Shown here: in pieces, positions 22,165 to 29,741 of the stretch
Layout of the letters: the number at the start of each line of letters is the position of its first letter
Position numbering within the stretch: position 1 is the first letter of the stretch
IMG/VR virus record: IMGVR_UViG_3300040944_000011
Span: 1 to 36,708 of that record
Direction: 5' to 3' (one strand)
Length of the DNA: 36,708 nucleotides
Origin: a virus
Made by a program: the position numbers and the translations under genes
Notes under the pieces: generated by a model
The model's input: the letters and a program-made list of their open reading frames with translations, nothing else
Databases searched by the model: none
What the model was told of the DNA's origin: nothing

Positions 22165-23073
22165 GCTCATTTCCTTCTCTAACTTCTTCTGGACGTACTG
22201 CTGCGAGATGATCCCTTTACCTAAAGGCGCTTCAATGGCGTCGCCTTCCTTGGGCTTCAACCGTTCCAGTTGGCGCCGCTGCAAAGGTCCCAGCTTCCTT
22301 CCGCCACCGCCGCCGTCCACAATCGTCGGACTGTGCCCGCTCAACGCCGCTGCTTGCTTGCGGCCCTCCGCAATGCCTTCTTCGCGAGCCGCCTTCTTCT
22401 CCGCTTCACGGGTCGCCGTATCGCGTGCTGCGAACTTATCCTTGTAGAAGTCGTTGTAGGCTTCGTCTGGGTCGATGTTCGCCATCGATGTTTTCTTAGC
22501 TTCGGCCAACTTCTTCATGTGCTCGAAGACGGCGGGCGCATCCAAGGCCTCTCCGAAGGTCTTCTCGTGCGCCCCGAATTTCGGCGTCAATTTCTGGTAG
22601 ACCTCCTGGAAGCGATTGCCCCAACCGTTGATAGTCGAGTTCAGTTCGGGGCGGATTTCCTTGTCCCGAAATTCCGTCAGCTTCGAGGTCAGCGTGTTCA
22701 CATCCACCACGCCCTTCGCGGTCAGCGATTCATCGATCAACTTCTTTACGTCTTCGGCGGTCATATCAAGTTCTCCACGCGCCCGCAACTTCTCCACCTC
22801 TGCGGTGGCTTCGGCTAGTGATGTCCGAACGCGGCTGTGTTCTTGTTCCCACATAGGCCAATCTGTTTCCTTGAAGTGCCGCCATTTCTCCAACTCCTCG
22901 ACTACCGGAGGCAGAGTTTCGTATTGAAGTGCTTTGACCCTGGGAAGTAATGGTTCCACTTGCTCCCCAAGTTCGGCATATCGTTTCACGGCAGGATACT
23001 TCTCGGAGATGGCCTTGAGACTGTTGCGTTCGCCGTCATCGGCGATCGCGGCTAATAGGTTCTCAAAGGGCAT
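22150..23073 (-). CDS. Scaffolding protein
   Basis: A 307-residue, highly charged, mostly helical protein located between portal-side genes and the capsid gene. Long helices include VVEELEKWRHFKETDWPMWE, and TSLAEATAEVEKLRARGELD; the C-terminal part is Lys/Glu-rich (EAEKKAAREEGIAEGRKQAA) and ends KKLEKEMSGSAV. Composition, size and position match capsid scaffolds, which direct shell assembly and then leave or are degraded. No protease domain is present, so the maturation protease must be separate. Confidence 0.7.
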   Translation of the reverse strand: MPFENLLAAIADDGERNSLKAISEKYPAVKRYAELGEQVEPLLPRVKALQYETLPPVVEELEKWRHFKETDWPMWEQEHSRVRTSLAEATAEVEKLRARGELDMTAEDVKKLIDESLTAKGVVDVNTLTSKLTEFRDKEIRPELNSTINGWGNRFQEVYQKLTPKFGAHEKTFGEALDAPAVFEHMKKLAEAKKTSMANIDPDEAYNDFYKDKFAARDTATREAEKKAAREEGIAEGRKQAAALSGHSPTIVDGGGGGRKLGPLQRRQLERLKPKEGDAIEAPLGKGIISQQYVQKKLEKEMSGSAV

Positions 23074-23085
23074 CTTTATTCTCTC

Positions 23086-23454
23086 TTACATCACCGGACT
23101 GGGAGGTCCGGCTGATGGGTTAGACGGCGGTTGCGGCGGCACTACCGGGCTACCCTTGGCCATTCCGCTCCGCTGTGCTTTCTTCTGGATCTCTTCGGCG
23201 AGTTTCATGCCCGCTTCGGCGATCGGTTTGAACAGTGGAACCAATGAGGGGTCGAAGGATTCCAATAGGGTTTTCGTCTCACCCACCCACTGGTCGAGCT
23301 TTTGAATCTGCCCCATCACCTGTTGCACGACCTGCATCCCATCCTGGGGCTGATTGACGCCTTGCGCTGAGAATACCGATTGCTGCTGCTCTGGAGGGGC
23401 CTGCTGTTGCTGGATAATGTCAGGAGGCAGCGGAGGTGTGGTGCCCGTGGCCAT
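23086..23454 (-). CDS. Hypothetical head-region protein, Pro/Gln-rich ends
   Basis: A 122-residue protein whose ATG directly follows the upstream TAA, with AAGAAGG upstream. The N-terminus is PPLPPDIIQQQQAPPEQQQS, the middle is helical (MQVVQQVMGQIQKLDQWVGE) and the C-terminus is again Pro-rich. Flexible ends around a helix suit a small scaffold or portal-associated protein. No homology is claimed. Confidence 0.55.
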   Translation of the reverse strand: MATGTTPPLPPDIIQQQQAPPEQQQSVFSAQGVNQPQDGMQVVQQVMGQIQKLDQWVGETKTLLESFDPSLVPLFKPIAEAGMKLAEEIQKKAQRSGMAKGSPVVPPQPPSNPSAGPPSPVM

Positions 23455-23763
23455 TTACGCCTTCTTGGTCCGATTCTTCCCTTCGAACGAGTGCTGCATA
23501 GTTGTCTCGCTCATCCCGTCCTTGTCGTATGGGCTGCTTGCCTTCCTCGACAAATTGACAAGCGTGGCCCCGTCGTGCGAGTGCTCGCCATGACTCTGCC
23601 TATCGCCGAAGGCGGCGACTGGATTCGGTTTACGGCTGAGGGAAACCTGGGTTGCCGTGATATGGGCGTTCGGTTTGGGACCGCCTCGATCCGGCATATC
23701 TTTCGGGCCTTGGGCTAACTTCTCCTTGCTCGAAGTTGCGTGAAAGTTTTGAGGGTATTTCAT
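23455..23763 (-). CDS. Hypothetical basic head-region protein
   Basis: A 102-residue hydrophilic protein, MKYPQNFHATSSKEKLAQGP..., rich in Lys, Ser, Gly and His and probably disordered. GGAG lies seven bases before the ATG. It has two similar segments (ATQVSLSRKPNP and ATLVNLSRKASS), which suggests an internal duplication. Function unknown. Confidence 0.55.
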   Translation of the reverse strand: MKYPQNFHATSSKEKLAQGPKDMPDRGGPKPNAHITATQVSLSRKPNPVAAFGDRQSHGEHSHDGATLVNLSRKASSPYDKDGMSETTMQHSFEGKNRTKKA

Positions 23764-23766
23764 AGA

Positions 23767-23829
23767 CTATCTCCGGTACACGCGCTTGTTACGGCGCGAT
23801 GCCTTCTTCCTGCCCTTCTTTCTGGCCAT
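23767..23829 (-). CDS. 20-residue basic microprotein
   Basis: MARKKGRKKASRRNKRVYRR, then a stop, with GGA upstream and the next gene's ATG four bases after the stop. It shares the KGRK core with the 14- and 33-residue proteins nearby. Possible DNA- or RNA-binding peptide packaged with the head; real expression is uncertain. Confidence 0.5.
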   Translation of the reverse strand: MARKKGRKKASRRNKRVYRR

Positions 23830-23859
23830 AAATTTTTTCCGTGGTCATGCTGGAATAAA

Positions 23860-23902
23860 GGGTGGCCTATTTTCTTGACTTAGGCACGCCACCGGGCCAC
23901 CC
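23860..23902 (-). repeat. 8-bp inverted repeat between microgenes
   Basis: GGGTGGCC (23860-23867) and GGCCACCC (23895-23902), separated by 27 bases; on the minus strand TTTATT follows. May be a weak terminator. Confidence 0.3.
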
Positions 23903-23921
23903 CAGCGGGAGGCGTGTTGGG

Positions 23922-23966
23922 TTACTTGCGACCGTGCTTGCGGCCTTTCTTTCCCCGACGTGCCAT
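23922..23966 (-). CDS. 14-residue basic microprotein
   Basis: MARRGKKGRKHGRK, with a very good GGGAGG six bases before the ATG. The strong ribosome site and the repeated KGRK theme argue for a real gene, though 14 residues is close to the lower limit of what can be trusted. Confidence 0.45.
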   Translation of the reverse strand: MARRGKKGRKHGRK

Positions 23967-24059
23967 GGTGGGCCTCCCTTCGTAAAAGTCCTCAAACGGA
24001 ACCTGAGGCTGTAATAAACGTACTACAAGTCAATGAAAGGGGATGCTTCCCAACGTGTC

Positions 24060-24088
24060 TAGACAGTTGCTCACTTTCTGGCTATTCT
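24060..24088 (+). promoter_or_regulatory. Promoter of the plus-strand Phd-like gene, predicted leaderless
   Basis: TAGACA (24060-24065), 17-nt spacer, TATTCT (24083-24088), then seven bases to the GTG at 24096. Same spacing as the other leaderless candidates. Confidence 0.6.
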
Positions 24089-24095
24089 TGGATCA

Positions 24096-24335
24096 GTGGC
24101 TACCCCTAAAGACTTGAAACTATGGACTTCCGAGATTCCTCACTTCCCATTCGTAGACCCTAATCTTGAGTACATCGGAACTAGCAAACTGAGGCTTCTA
24201 AATGCTAAGGCGCTGCGCCAACTAAGACGACCAATAGTTGTTCAGGACCAGATCACCAACAAGCCATTGGTAGTGATCGTCAAGTACGAGCACTACCTCC
24301 AGGTTCAAAGGATTCTCTTGGAGGGATACGAGTGA
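24096..24335 (+). CDS. Small Phd/antitoxin-like protein (moron)
   Basis: A 79-residue protein starting GTG, on the strand opposite to the head genes. The C-terminal half, SKLRLLNAKALRQLRRPIVV-QDQITNKPLVVIVKYEHYLQ, looks like the Phd/YefM antitoxin fold: a helix-rich DNA-binding N-terminus would precede a KPLVVIVKYEHY strand-helix. No partner toxin is visible. It has its own promoter and is followed at once by a palindrome copy, so it could be a repressor or antitoxin-derived regulator. The family match is by pattern only. Confidence 0.6.
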   Translation: MATPKDLKLWTSEIPHFPFVDPNLEYIGTSKLRLLNAKALRQLRRPIVVQDQITNKPLVVIVKYEHYLQVQRILLEGYE

Positions 24336-24342
24336 TGGCGGT

Positions 24343-24358
24343 AGTCCCACGTGGGACT
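24343..24358. promoter_or_regulatory. Dispersed palindrome, copy 5 (AGTCCCACGTGGGACT)
   Basis: A 16-bp perfect palindrome, the longest form of the motif. It lies between the 3' ends of the plus-strand Phd-like gene and the small minus-strand gene. Confidence 0.75.
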
Positions 24359-24486
24359 CAACTCAGCGATAGTTCGAGCATCGTGCCACCGCGCTCTCCG
24401 TTCGGATGCTTCCACTGACCAAGATCGCGTACCACAACCATGTACCCCCAACCCCCTCTTTGTACGTGAAGGTAGAGAGACATCAA
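24358..24486 (-). CDS. Possible 42-residue protein
   Basis: Open frame after the portal stop: MSLYLHVQRGGWGYMVVVRD and further to MLELSLS. No clear ribosome site is visible, and the same frame runs on upstream into the portal gene, so it could start earlier. The mix of residues looks protein-like. Weak call. Confidence 0.3.
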   Translation of the reverse strand: MMSLYLHVQRGGWGYMVVVRDLGQWKHPNGERGGTMLELSLS

Positions 24487-24505
24487 GGTGAACGGGGTCC
24501 AGGCG

Positions 24506-26374
24506 CTATACGGGTGAGCCCTGTCGCTGACTTCTCGTTTGACGCGGCGTTCTTCCTGCACCCTTCGGCCCTCCACCAATACCCGCCTCGTGTTCTTTCT
24601 GCATTTCCTGTATGACAAGGTCTGCGTTCTCCGGGAATTCCGCTTGCCGATAAAGACCGTGAAGTGACAGAGCGCCCATCTTGAAATACGTGGCCGCCCT
24701 CACCTCCTTCTGCATTCTACTCGTTCCGTGAGTCGATCCAGGAGCGATCTTCATACTGAATGCCCGCCAGAAATCCTCCTTCGGTGCCGAGGAAGGAACC
24801 ATGGTCCCAGCGTCGTAATCGAAGTCTTCCGGCGTCATCCCGTCTGCCCCCAGCACTCTCATACGTCCGCTTAAAGTGGCGTACTGGAAGACGTTCGATA
24901 CCATCTGTGACCCAGCTTCTTCTAATGCGATCTCAAGGTAGCGGCTTTCCAATTGGAATGGACCGCTCAACGTCTCCCTCATCTGTTCGATGGCTTCACC
25001 TCCCGGCACTTGCTTTTTCTTGGCGATGCCGGAGATGTCCAATGATCCAGAACGTTTCTTGATCGTCTCGACGAGATACCGGAGAAACTCTCCGATGTAC
25101 GGAGGCAGATTCGGCGGGTCCATGTAGCGGAAGTCACCGGGTTGGGCGATTGGGTTCATCAGAATTTTTTGCGCCGGTTTAGCGGGTTGGAAGGCATCCC
25201 ACACCACTTCGGCCATCGCACCACGCTTGCCCACTACGTTCAGGTTCAACGCTCTCTTTACGGCTTCCTCTACTCCGGCACCGATGCTATTCGTGGCTTG
25301 GCACTGTGGGATCAATCTTCGGTACTTCGAGATTCCACCGGGGCTCCACACGCAGGGATTCAACTGAAGCATCGTGAAAGGATACAGTCCGTGCCAGAAG
25401 GGGCTTGGACCGTCGTACATGATCCGATCCCCGGCGAAAATCACCAGCCTCTTACGCGGGAATAATCTTGCTCCTGGGGGCACAAGATAGTGGTAATTGT
25501 ACTGACTGGGATGAAGGTCCTGATTCTGAACGAACACTTCATTGCCAGATTCATTGATCGACCAATCGTCGAAATAGACCTCCTTCAACTCGATCACTGG
25601 GAACGGTACGTAGGTCCCTTCGGATTCTCGAACTGGACCGCCGCGCTGCGACATCTTGTGCTTCATGGCGGGACTCATCGCATTCCACGTGTACTCAGGC
25701 ACGCTAGAAGGTCGAACGTACTTGTCCTGAGAAAGTGACCGGCTCAGGTTGACCGTGTACTTTTCCAGCCCTTGGCATTTCTCTTTGCCGAACTTGGCGT
25801 AGAAGTACGGGAGTGGTTTGTAGTTCTGATAGATGACCGCTGCCGATTCCTGTATCTTTCCGTTACAGAGAACCGGAATCACCTGATCGGCCCCGTGCGC
25901 TGAAAACTGGAATTGGTTTTCTCCGGCTACGTGCTTCAGGAATCCTGTCCCAAATAGCGCATGGTCCAGCCACTCCACCACAATCGCATCCAGGTTCATG
26001 TTGAACCACAGCGACCGGATGTACTTGTGAACCGTCTCGGCTTGCTTTTTGTACGCCTCGACCGATGACGTGATGTCGATAGTAGGGCGGATCTGACTCA
26101 ATGACGACAGGGCTTCTAAACGCATATCACCCATGTAATCGTCATAGTACTTTGACCTGTAGTCTGGACGTGTCGAGGGATACCAGTTGCCGTCCAAGTA
26201 GTCCAGGATTCTTTCGATCTCTTGCAGGTCCCGCCAAGAGCGCATTTCCTCCATCCCCTGGCGGAGAAGGGCGTCGCGCCAACCTAGAAGTTTTCTAGAG
26301 TATTGGTCAGGGAAATCGCGCGAGCCAGAATTGCGTTCGACGGATGCGCGAGGAACGATCGCTAACGAAGCCAT
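24506..26374 (-). CDS. Portal protein
   Basis: A 622-residue protein between terminase genes and the scaffold/capsid genes. Features: an N-terminal helical region (MEEMRSWRDLQEIERILDYL), the stem/wing region with LDHALFGTGFLKHVAGENQF, and a conserved late region with KRSGSLDISGIAKKKQVPGG and ETLSGPFQLESRYLEIALEE. It forms the dodecameric DNA channel at one vertex of the head. GAGG lies five bases before the ATG. A 123-bp part encoding residues ~397-437 is duplicated exactly near 35.1 kb. Assignment is by position, size and pattern. Confidence 0.8.
   Translation of the reverse strand: MASLAIVPRASVERNSGSRDFPDQYSRKLLGWRDALLRQGMEEMRSWRDLQEIERILDYLDGNWYPSTRPDYRSKYYDDYMGDMRLEALSSLSQIRPTIDITSSVEAYKKQAETVHKYIRSLWFNMNLDAIVVEWLDHALFGTGFLKHVAGENQFQFSAHGADQVIPVLCNGKIQESAAVIYQNYKPLPYFYAKFGKEKCQGLEKYTVNLSRSLSQDKYVRPSSVPEYTWNAMSPAMKHKMSQRGGPVRESEGTYVPFPVIELKEVYFDDWSINESGNEVFVQNQDLHPSQYNYHYLVPPGARLFPRKRLVIFAGDRIMYDGPSPFWHGLYPFTMLQLNPCVWSPGGISKYRRLIPQCQATNSIGAGVEEAVKRALNLNVVGKRGAMAEVVWDAFQPAKPAQKILMNPIAQPGDFRYMDPPNLPPYIGEFLRYLVETIKKRSGSLDISGIAKKKQVPGGEAIEQMRETLSGPFQLESRYLEIALEEAGSQMVSNVFQYATLSGRMRVLGADGMTPEDFDYDAGTMVPSSAPKEDFWRAFSMKIAPGSTHGTSRMQKEVRAATYFKMGALSLHGLYRQAEFPENADLVIQEMQKEHEAGIGGGPKGAGRTPRQTRSQRQGSPV
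25064..25186 (-). repeat. 123-bp duplicated portal segment (portal copy)
   Basis: Identical to 35053-35175. Similarity continues, with mismatches, for about 40 bp beyond its right end. Confidence 0.95.
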
Positions 26375-26408
26375 AGGTGCCTCAAATCGTCCTCACGGCA
26401 GGGGAGAT

Positions 26409-26510
26409 TCAGCGCCGCGCCTTTAGTTTGCGTTCGGCGCGATGAGGGGCATTTGGCTGGCGAGGGCTGTTGCCTCCCTTCACCTTCCGGCCTTTGTGGC
26501 CTCGTTTCAT
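26409..26510 (-). CDS. 33-residue basic microprotein
   Basis: MKRGHKGRKVKGGNSPRQPN and 13 more residues ending KARR. AGGAGG lies seven bases before the ATG, an ideal site. It sits just ahead of the portal gene. Like the 14- and 20-residue proteins it begins with a short HKGRK/KKGRK core. Confidence 0.55.
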   Translation of the reverse strand: MKRGHKGRKVKGGNSPRQPNAPHRAERKLKARR

Positions 26511-26587
26511 AGAGGAGCCTCCTGCGCTTATCCTAAGCTATTTCTTTGGATTCGGCAACGTTACCTACACTGTTCAGCCTACATCAA

Positions 26588-26601
26588 GTCCCACGTTGGG
26601 C
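26588..26601. promoter_or_regulatory. Dispersed palindrome, one mismatch
   Basis: GTCCCACGTTGGGC in the 138-bp gap between the Clp-N gene and the basic microprotein gene. Confidence 0.55.
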
Positions 26602-26648
26602 CCATGTTCGCTTAAGGAGCATTCCATAATCTACCACCAAATGGCTAA

Positions 26649-27200
26649 TCACGGTTTGCGCCACGTCAAACCGGCGTGCGAGCGGCGGATGGCGCGGGCC
26701 AGCGCGGAGATCACTTTCTCGCTGAATTCCGACAGTAGGGAGCTTTCCTTGGGCCGGGTGGGAGCTTTCTCGCTCTGCGAACGTTGCAATTCTTCGCGGA
26801 TGGTGGCAAGGCGCAGGCCGCGCTCATGCAGGATTCCGGCGGCGAAACACTTCTCCTCGCGCAGCAGGCCGAGCAGCAGGTGCTCGGTGCCGATGTGCTT
26901 GTGGTTGAGGCGCTCGACTTCCTCGGCCCCGTAAGCGAGCACGCGCTTGCATTCGTGGCTGAGTGGCAGCTCGACGGAAGTGGAGACCTTTTCCCGGGGC
27001 GCGGTATGCCCCTCGATCTGTTTGCGGATCGATTCCACCGCGCTGTCCGAGCGCAGAAAGCGGTTCGCCAGCGCCTTGTCCTCGCGCAGCAGGCCCAGCA
27101 GCAGATGCTCCGTCTCGATATAGGGACTGCCGAACTTCCTGGACTCATAGCGGGCGACGAAGATCACCCGCCTCGCTTTTTCCGTGTATCGCTCAAACAT
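26649..27200 (-). CDS. Stand-alone ClpC-type N-domain protein (host-derived)
   Basis: A 183-residue protein, MFERYTEKARRVIFVARYES, with two Clp-N repeats: TEHLLLGLLREDKALANRFL and TEHLLLGLLREEKCFAAGIL, then a helical tail. No AAA+ module is present. Clp N-domains bind adaptors and substrates for the ClpC unfoldase. This short form is, from memory, typical of Acidobacteriota. A visibly GC-rich composition compared with neighbours suggests recent gain from the host. The ATG at 27200 fits the family; a GTG 33 bp earlier is also in frame. It lies six bases past the end of the Ntn hydrolase gene, counting from that GTG. Confidence 0.85.
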   Translation of the reverse strand: MFERYTEKARRVIFVARYESRKFGSPYIETEHLLLGLLREDKALANRFLRSDSAVESIRKQIEGHTAPREKVSTSVELPLSHECKRVLAYGAEEVERLNHKHIGTEHLLLGLLREEKCFAAGILHERGLRLATIREELQRSQSEKAPTRPKESSLLSEFSEKVISALARAIRRSHAGLTWRKP

Positions 27201-27238
27201 AGGATTTGCGAAGCCCCCGGTAGATCGTTTCACTGTCG

Positions 27239-28102
27239 TCAGGATACATCATTATCGACGTTTGGTTCTGGCTTTGCGGGGATGTCCTCTTCGAGAAAAT
27301 CTTCAGCAAAGGTGATCTTTGGAATTTTGTATGGTCGCAATTTATTTTCGAAATACTTAAAGCCTTTATCGCTGATGCTGTACTTTTGGGCACCGCCAAC
27401 AATAATGTCAACGCTAGTTCCGGTTCCAACATCACGACTCCGCTCCGCCGCAAACTTGGCGCGTAGTAGTTCATAAATGCAGGCCCCAAGCGTTATAGTG
27501 TCGGGATCGTACATCTCATTCTGACAAAGAAACGCCTGAGCAATGTCTGACCCAGTGCCGATTGTTGAATAGTCGTTTTCCCAATGTACTTCGCCGGAAA
27601 GATCAACACGAACGATCTGTCCGTATTGTTCCGCATCGAATAACGCAATCAACAACTCTGCGCCAAGGTTCAAATGGCGTATCTCGTGCCACACATCGTC
27701 GTAGTGAGATTCTCGGAGCCATTCCCGCCCGTGTTTAGAGAATTCCTCAAAGTCCATGTTAAGGGTCATACTAACGAAGTGATTTACTAATTTACGCTTC
27801 ACATTGCGGCACGCCGCTCTCAATCCCTCAAGTAAGGCGTCGATATGCAAATCGGTATCTGCCGGATTAGACTCTCGCATGTATCCACGTATCGCTGGAT
27901 CACAAGCGTTAAGTAATTGATCGGCGCGTGTCGGTTGTCCAGAAATCAAGATCGAGCAGTGCGATTCTCCTTCTTCGATTTCTCGTAGCTTGTCTGCATC
28001 GTCCGAAGTTATTAGCGTGCCTTTGTTAACCTGCCAGTCACGGCACAAAACTAGCGTTGACTTTGCTTGGTAGGTGCAGGTTGCGGCAATACACAGCGTC
28101 AT
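27239..28102 (-). CDS. Proteasome-like Ntn hydrolase, candidate prohead protease
   Basis: Start at ATG 28102 (GAGGAG nine bases upstream), which gives MTLCIAATCTYQAKSTLVLC; removal of Met would expose Thr1, the Ntn nucleophile. Asp in CRDWQ (about D21) and Lys in DADKLREI (about K37) correspond to proteasome D17 and K33; ILISGQPTRADQLL resembles the GLVGDAQ loop. Later segments SMTLNMDFEEFSKHGREWL, LGAELLIALFDAE and IGTGSDIAQAFL match bacterial proteasome-like proteins. Length is 287 residues; a longer in-frame start (28174) would bury the Thr. It lies in the head cluster, so a capsid maturation protease role is plausible. Not proven. Confidence 0.75.
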   Translation of the reverse strand: MTLCIAATCTYQAKSTLVLCRDWQVNKGTLITSDDADKLREIEEGESHCSILISGQPTRADQLLNACDPAIRGYMRESNPADTDLHIDALLEGLRAACRNVKRKLVNHFVSMTLNMDFEEFSKHGREWLRESHYDDVWHEIRHLNLGAELLIALFDAEQYGQIVRVDLSGEVHWENDYSTIGTGSDIAQAFLCQNEMYDPDTITLGACIYELLRAKFAAERSRDVGTGTSVDIIVGGAQKYSISDKGFKYFENKLRPYKIPKITFAEDFLEEDIPAKPEPNVDNDVS

Positions 28103-28170
28103 GGCCTCAGGCTCCTCTGTGTATTGATCCTCACAGATTTCCTGTGGGTGTGTCGAGTATATTTGTGCCG

Positions 28171-28629
28171 TCACGACGCCTCTTTGGCTTCGGCAACCTG
28201 TTGTTTCTTTTCGGCTTCCTTGAGGTCACGTAATGTGGCGGTAGCTTTCTGCAATTTCCTCCCATCTTCGGAGGCTTCACAATTGCTTGGGAGTTCGGAT
28301 GGGAGGGCCACACCATTGCTGCGGCACCACTCTTTTTGCTGTTGGAAGGTTTCTATGTAGCGGGGCTTAGGTTTGCCGTCCGGGGTATTCCTGTCCCAGA
28401 CCCAGTGGTGAAGGTCCTGGCGGTCGCCATCGTCTAGGGATCTGTCCACGTATTTCCGTCCCATATCTCCCATGAAGGGACTGGCGAACGAACTGGGTAT
28501 CTTCTCCGTTCTTTCCCCGCACTCTTCGCAGGGCTCAGTCGGATCGTCCCAGTGTTTATAGAAGTGCTCCACAATCAGACCACGGTTGCCGCAGGTCTTG
28601 GAGACGCACACTGACTCAAAAACTGGCAC
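28171..28629 (-). CDS. FmdB-like zinc-ribbon phage protein
   Basis: A 152-residue protein, GTG start with AGGAG six bases before. Cysteines C8, C13 and the pair CEECG (34-37) form an FmdB/regulatory-protein-type zinc ribbon near the N-terminus. The rest is charged, ending in a Lys/Glu helix (TLRDLKEAEKKQQVAEAKEA). Such proteins are common next to phage terminases and may act in packaging or regulation. Function unknown. Confidence 0.6.
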   Translation of the reverse strand: MPVFESVCVSKTCGNRGLIVEHFYKHWDDPTEPCEECGERTEKIPSSFASPFMGDMGRKYVDRSLDDGDRQDLHHWVWDRNTPDGKPKPRYIETFQQQKEWCRSNGVALPSELPSNCEASEDGRKLQKATATLRDLKEAEKKQQVAEAKEAS

Positions 28630-28632
28630 AAT

Positions 28633-29124
28633 CTACTCCTGTCCCACGTGGGACTCCTGAACTGGCCGTAAGGCCATCTCCAAGCTTTCTATTGCCGCCT
28701 TAGTTGCTGCGGCTACCTCGCACAGATCAGCAAGGCTTTCTCGTGGTATATTAATTGATCGGAACTCAGCCAAACGGATGGCTGGATATATCTGACCAGT
28801 AAACGGTCCTTCGTGACCTCTCTTGAAGCCAGTGAACCCGTATTTAACAGTCCTGCCAAGGGTTCTATTGGCGATCATGCGCCTTACCAATTCATTAGCC
28901 GCTGGGATCAGGATAGAGTCTTCTTGTTTCCGACGAGCAGCCTCATTTTTATCAATGAGGTAGAACTCAACGTCTATGGTCTTGCAGGAGGCTACCGCCT
29001 CAATATCCGCTCCTTCAAGGTTTTCAGTCGCACAGTCTGATCCGTACAACGTTATGTGGCCTTCGTTCCTGCGAAGAAATTCAAGTGCGAGTAACCTGTA
29101 TTTGTCCTTGTCGAGTTCGAACAT
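28633..29124 (-). CDS. Hypothetical phage protein
   Basis: A 163-residue protein starting at ATG 29124, one-base overlap with the upstream stop (TGATG), GGAGG seven bases before. Alternating helices and strands: DKYRLLALEFLRRNEGHITL, then SCKTIDVEFYLIDKNEAARR. The stop region contains a palindrome copy that overlaps the next gene's ribosome site. No family recognised. Confidence 0.55.
   Translation of the reverse strand: MFELDKDKYRLLALEFLRRNEGHITLYGSDCATENLEGADIEAVASCKTIDVEFYLIDKNEAARRKQEDSILIPAANELVRRMIANRTLGRTVKYGFTGFKRGHEGPFTGQIYPAIRLAEFRSINIPRESLADLCEVAAATKAAIESLEMALRPVQESHVGQE
28641..28654. promoter_or_regulatory. Dispersed palindrome, copy 6 (GTCCCACGTGGGAC)
   Basis: Perfect palindrome in the last codons of the gene ending at 28633, just before the ribosome site of the next gene (start 28629). 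Confidence 0.7.
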
Positions 29125-29699
29125 CACACCGCCTCCGTATGGCTCTCTGCGATGTCCTGGAACAGCCCGCCGCCCAGAGACTCCTGAATCAGTTTGACCA
29201 GATCGGTGCCTGTCTCGAACTTACCGCCCAGAAGTGTTTCTAGGGCCTGCTTGTCTTTGGGCATCATGCGGACCAAGTGAGGATAGCCGGAGTTTCCCAT
29301 ATTGTATTGCATCGGGTCTCCGTCTATGAAGATGTCCCAGATGTCCTGGATCAGCTCTTTCACGGTTCGCCCTTGAGATGTTGCGGCCTCCTGGTAATAG
29401 TCTTCGTATACCGGGTCCACGGAGCACCGGAACGTCAACTTGCCCTCTTCGCGGCCCGCCGCCTCCGCCAATAGCGGCAAGAGTTCTTCGCCGGAAGTCG
29501 GTTCTAAGCCGGTGGACTCCGTGATGCGCGCCATCTCGTTCGGGGTGAGCATCAGCCCGCCGCCTGAAACGTCCTTTAAGAGTGTCTGGATGATCTGGGT
29601 GAGCTTCTGAACTTCGTTCTCATCCCCCTCGACCATGGTCATTAGGGGTCCGATGTCGTTCTCGGATAGCTCAAGTTGAATGTTGTACTTAACGCTCAC
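29124..29699 (-). CDS. Hypothetical phage protein, acidic
   Basis: A 191-residue acidic protein beginning GTG with AAGGAG six bases upstream. It is mainly helical: NDIGPLMTMVEGDENEVQKL, then KLTFRCSVDPVYEDYYQEAA-TSQGRTVKELIQDIWDIFID. The last segment resembles a ribbon-helix-helix type strand plus two helices, but this is a weak match. It follows the large terminase and could be a packaging-associated protein. Confidence 0.55.
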   Translation of the reverse strand: MSVKYNIQLELSENDIGPLMTMVEGDENEVQKLTQIIQTLLKDVSGGGLMLTPNEMARITESTGLEPTSGEELLPLLAEAAGREEGKLTFRCSVDPVYEDYYQEAATSQGRTVKELIQDIWDIFIDGDPMQYNMGNSGYPHLVRMMPKDKQALETLLGGKFETGTDLVKLIQESLGGGLFQDIAESHTEAV

Positions 29700-29741
29700 G
29701 GCTTTCTCCTTGGGTTTTATAGTACTCCCGTTTCCCCTTGA

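Noticed and set aside
24051-24064. Further palindrome copy at CCAACGTGTC
   Set aside because: Only the ACGT core and a few flanking bases match.
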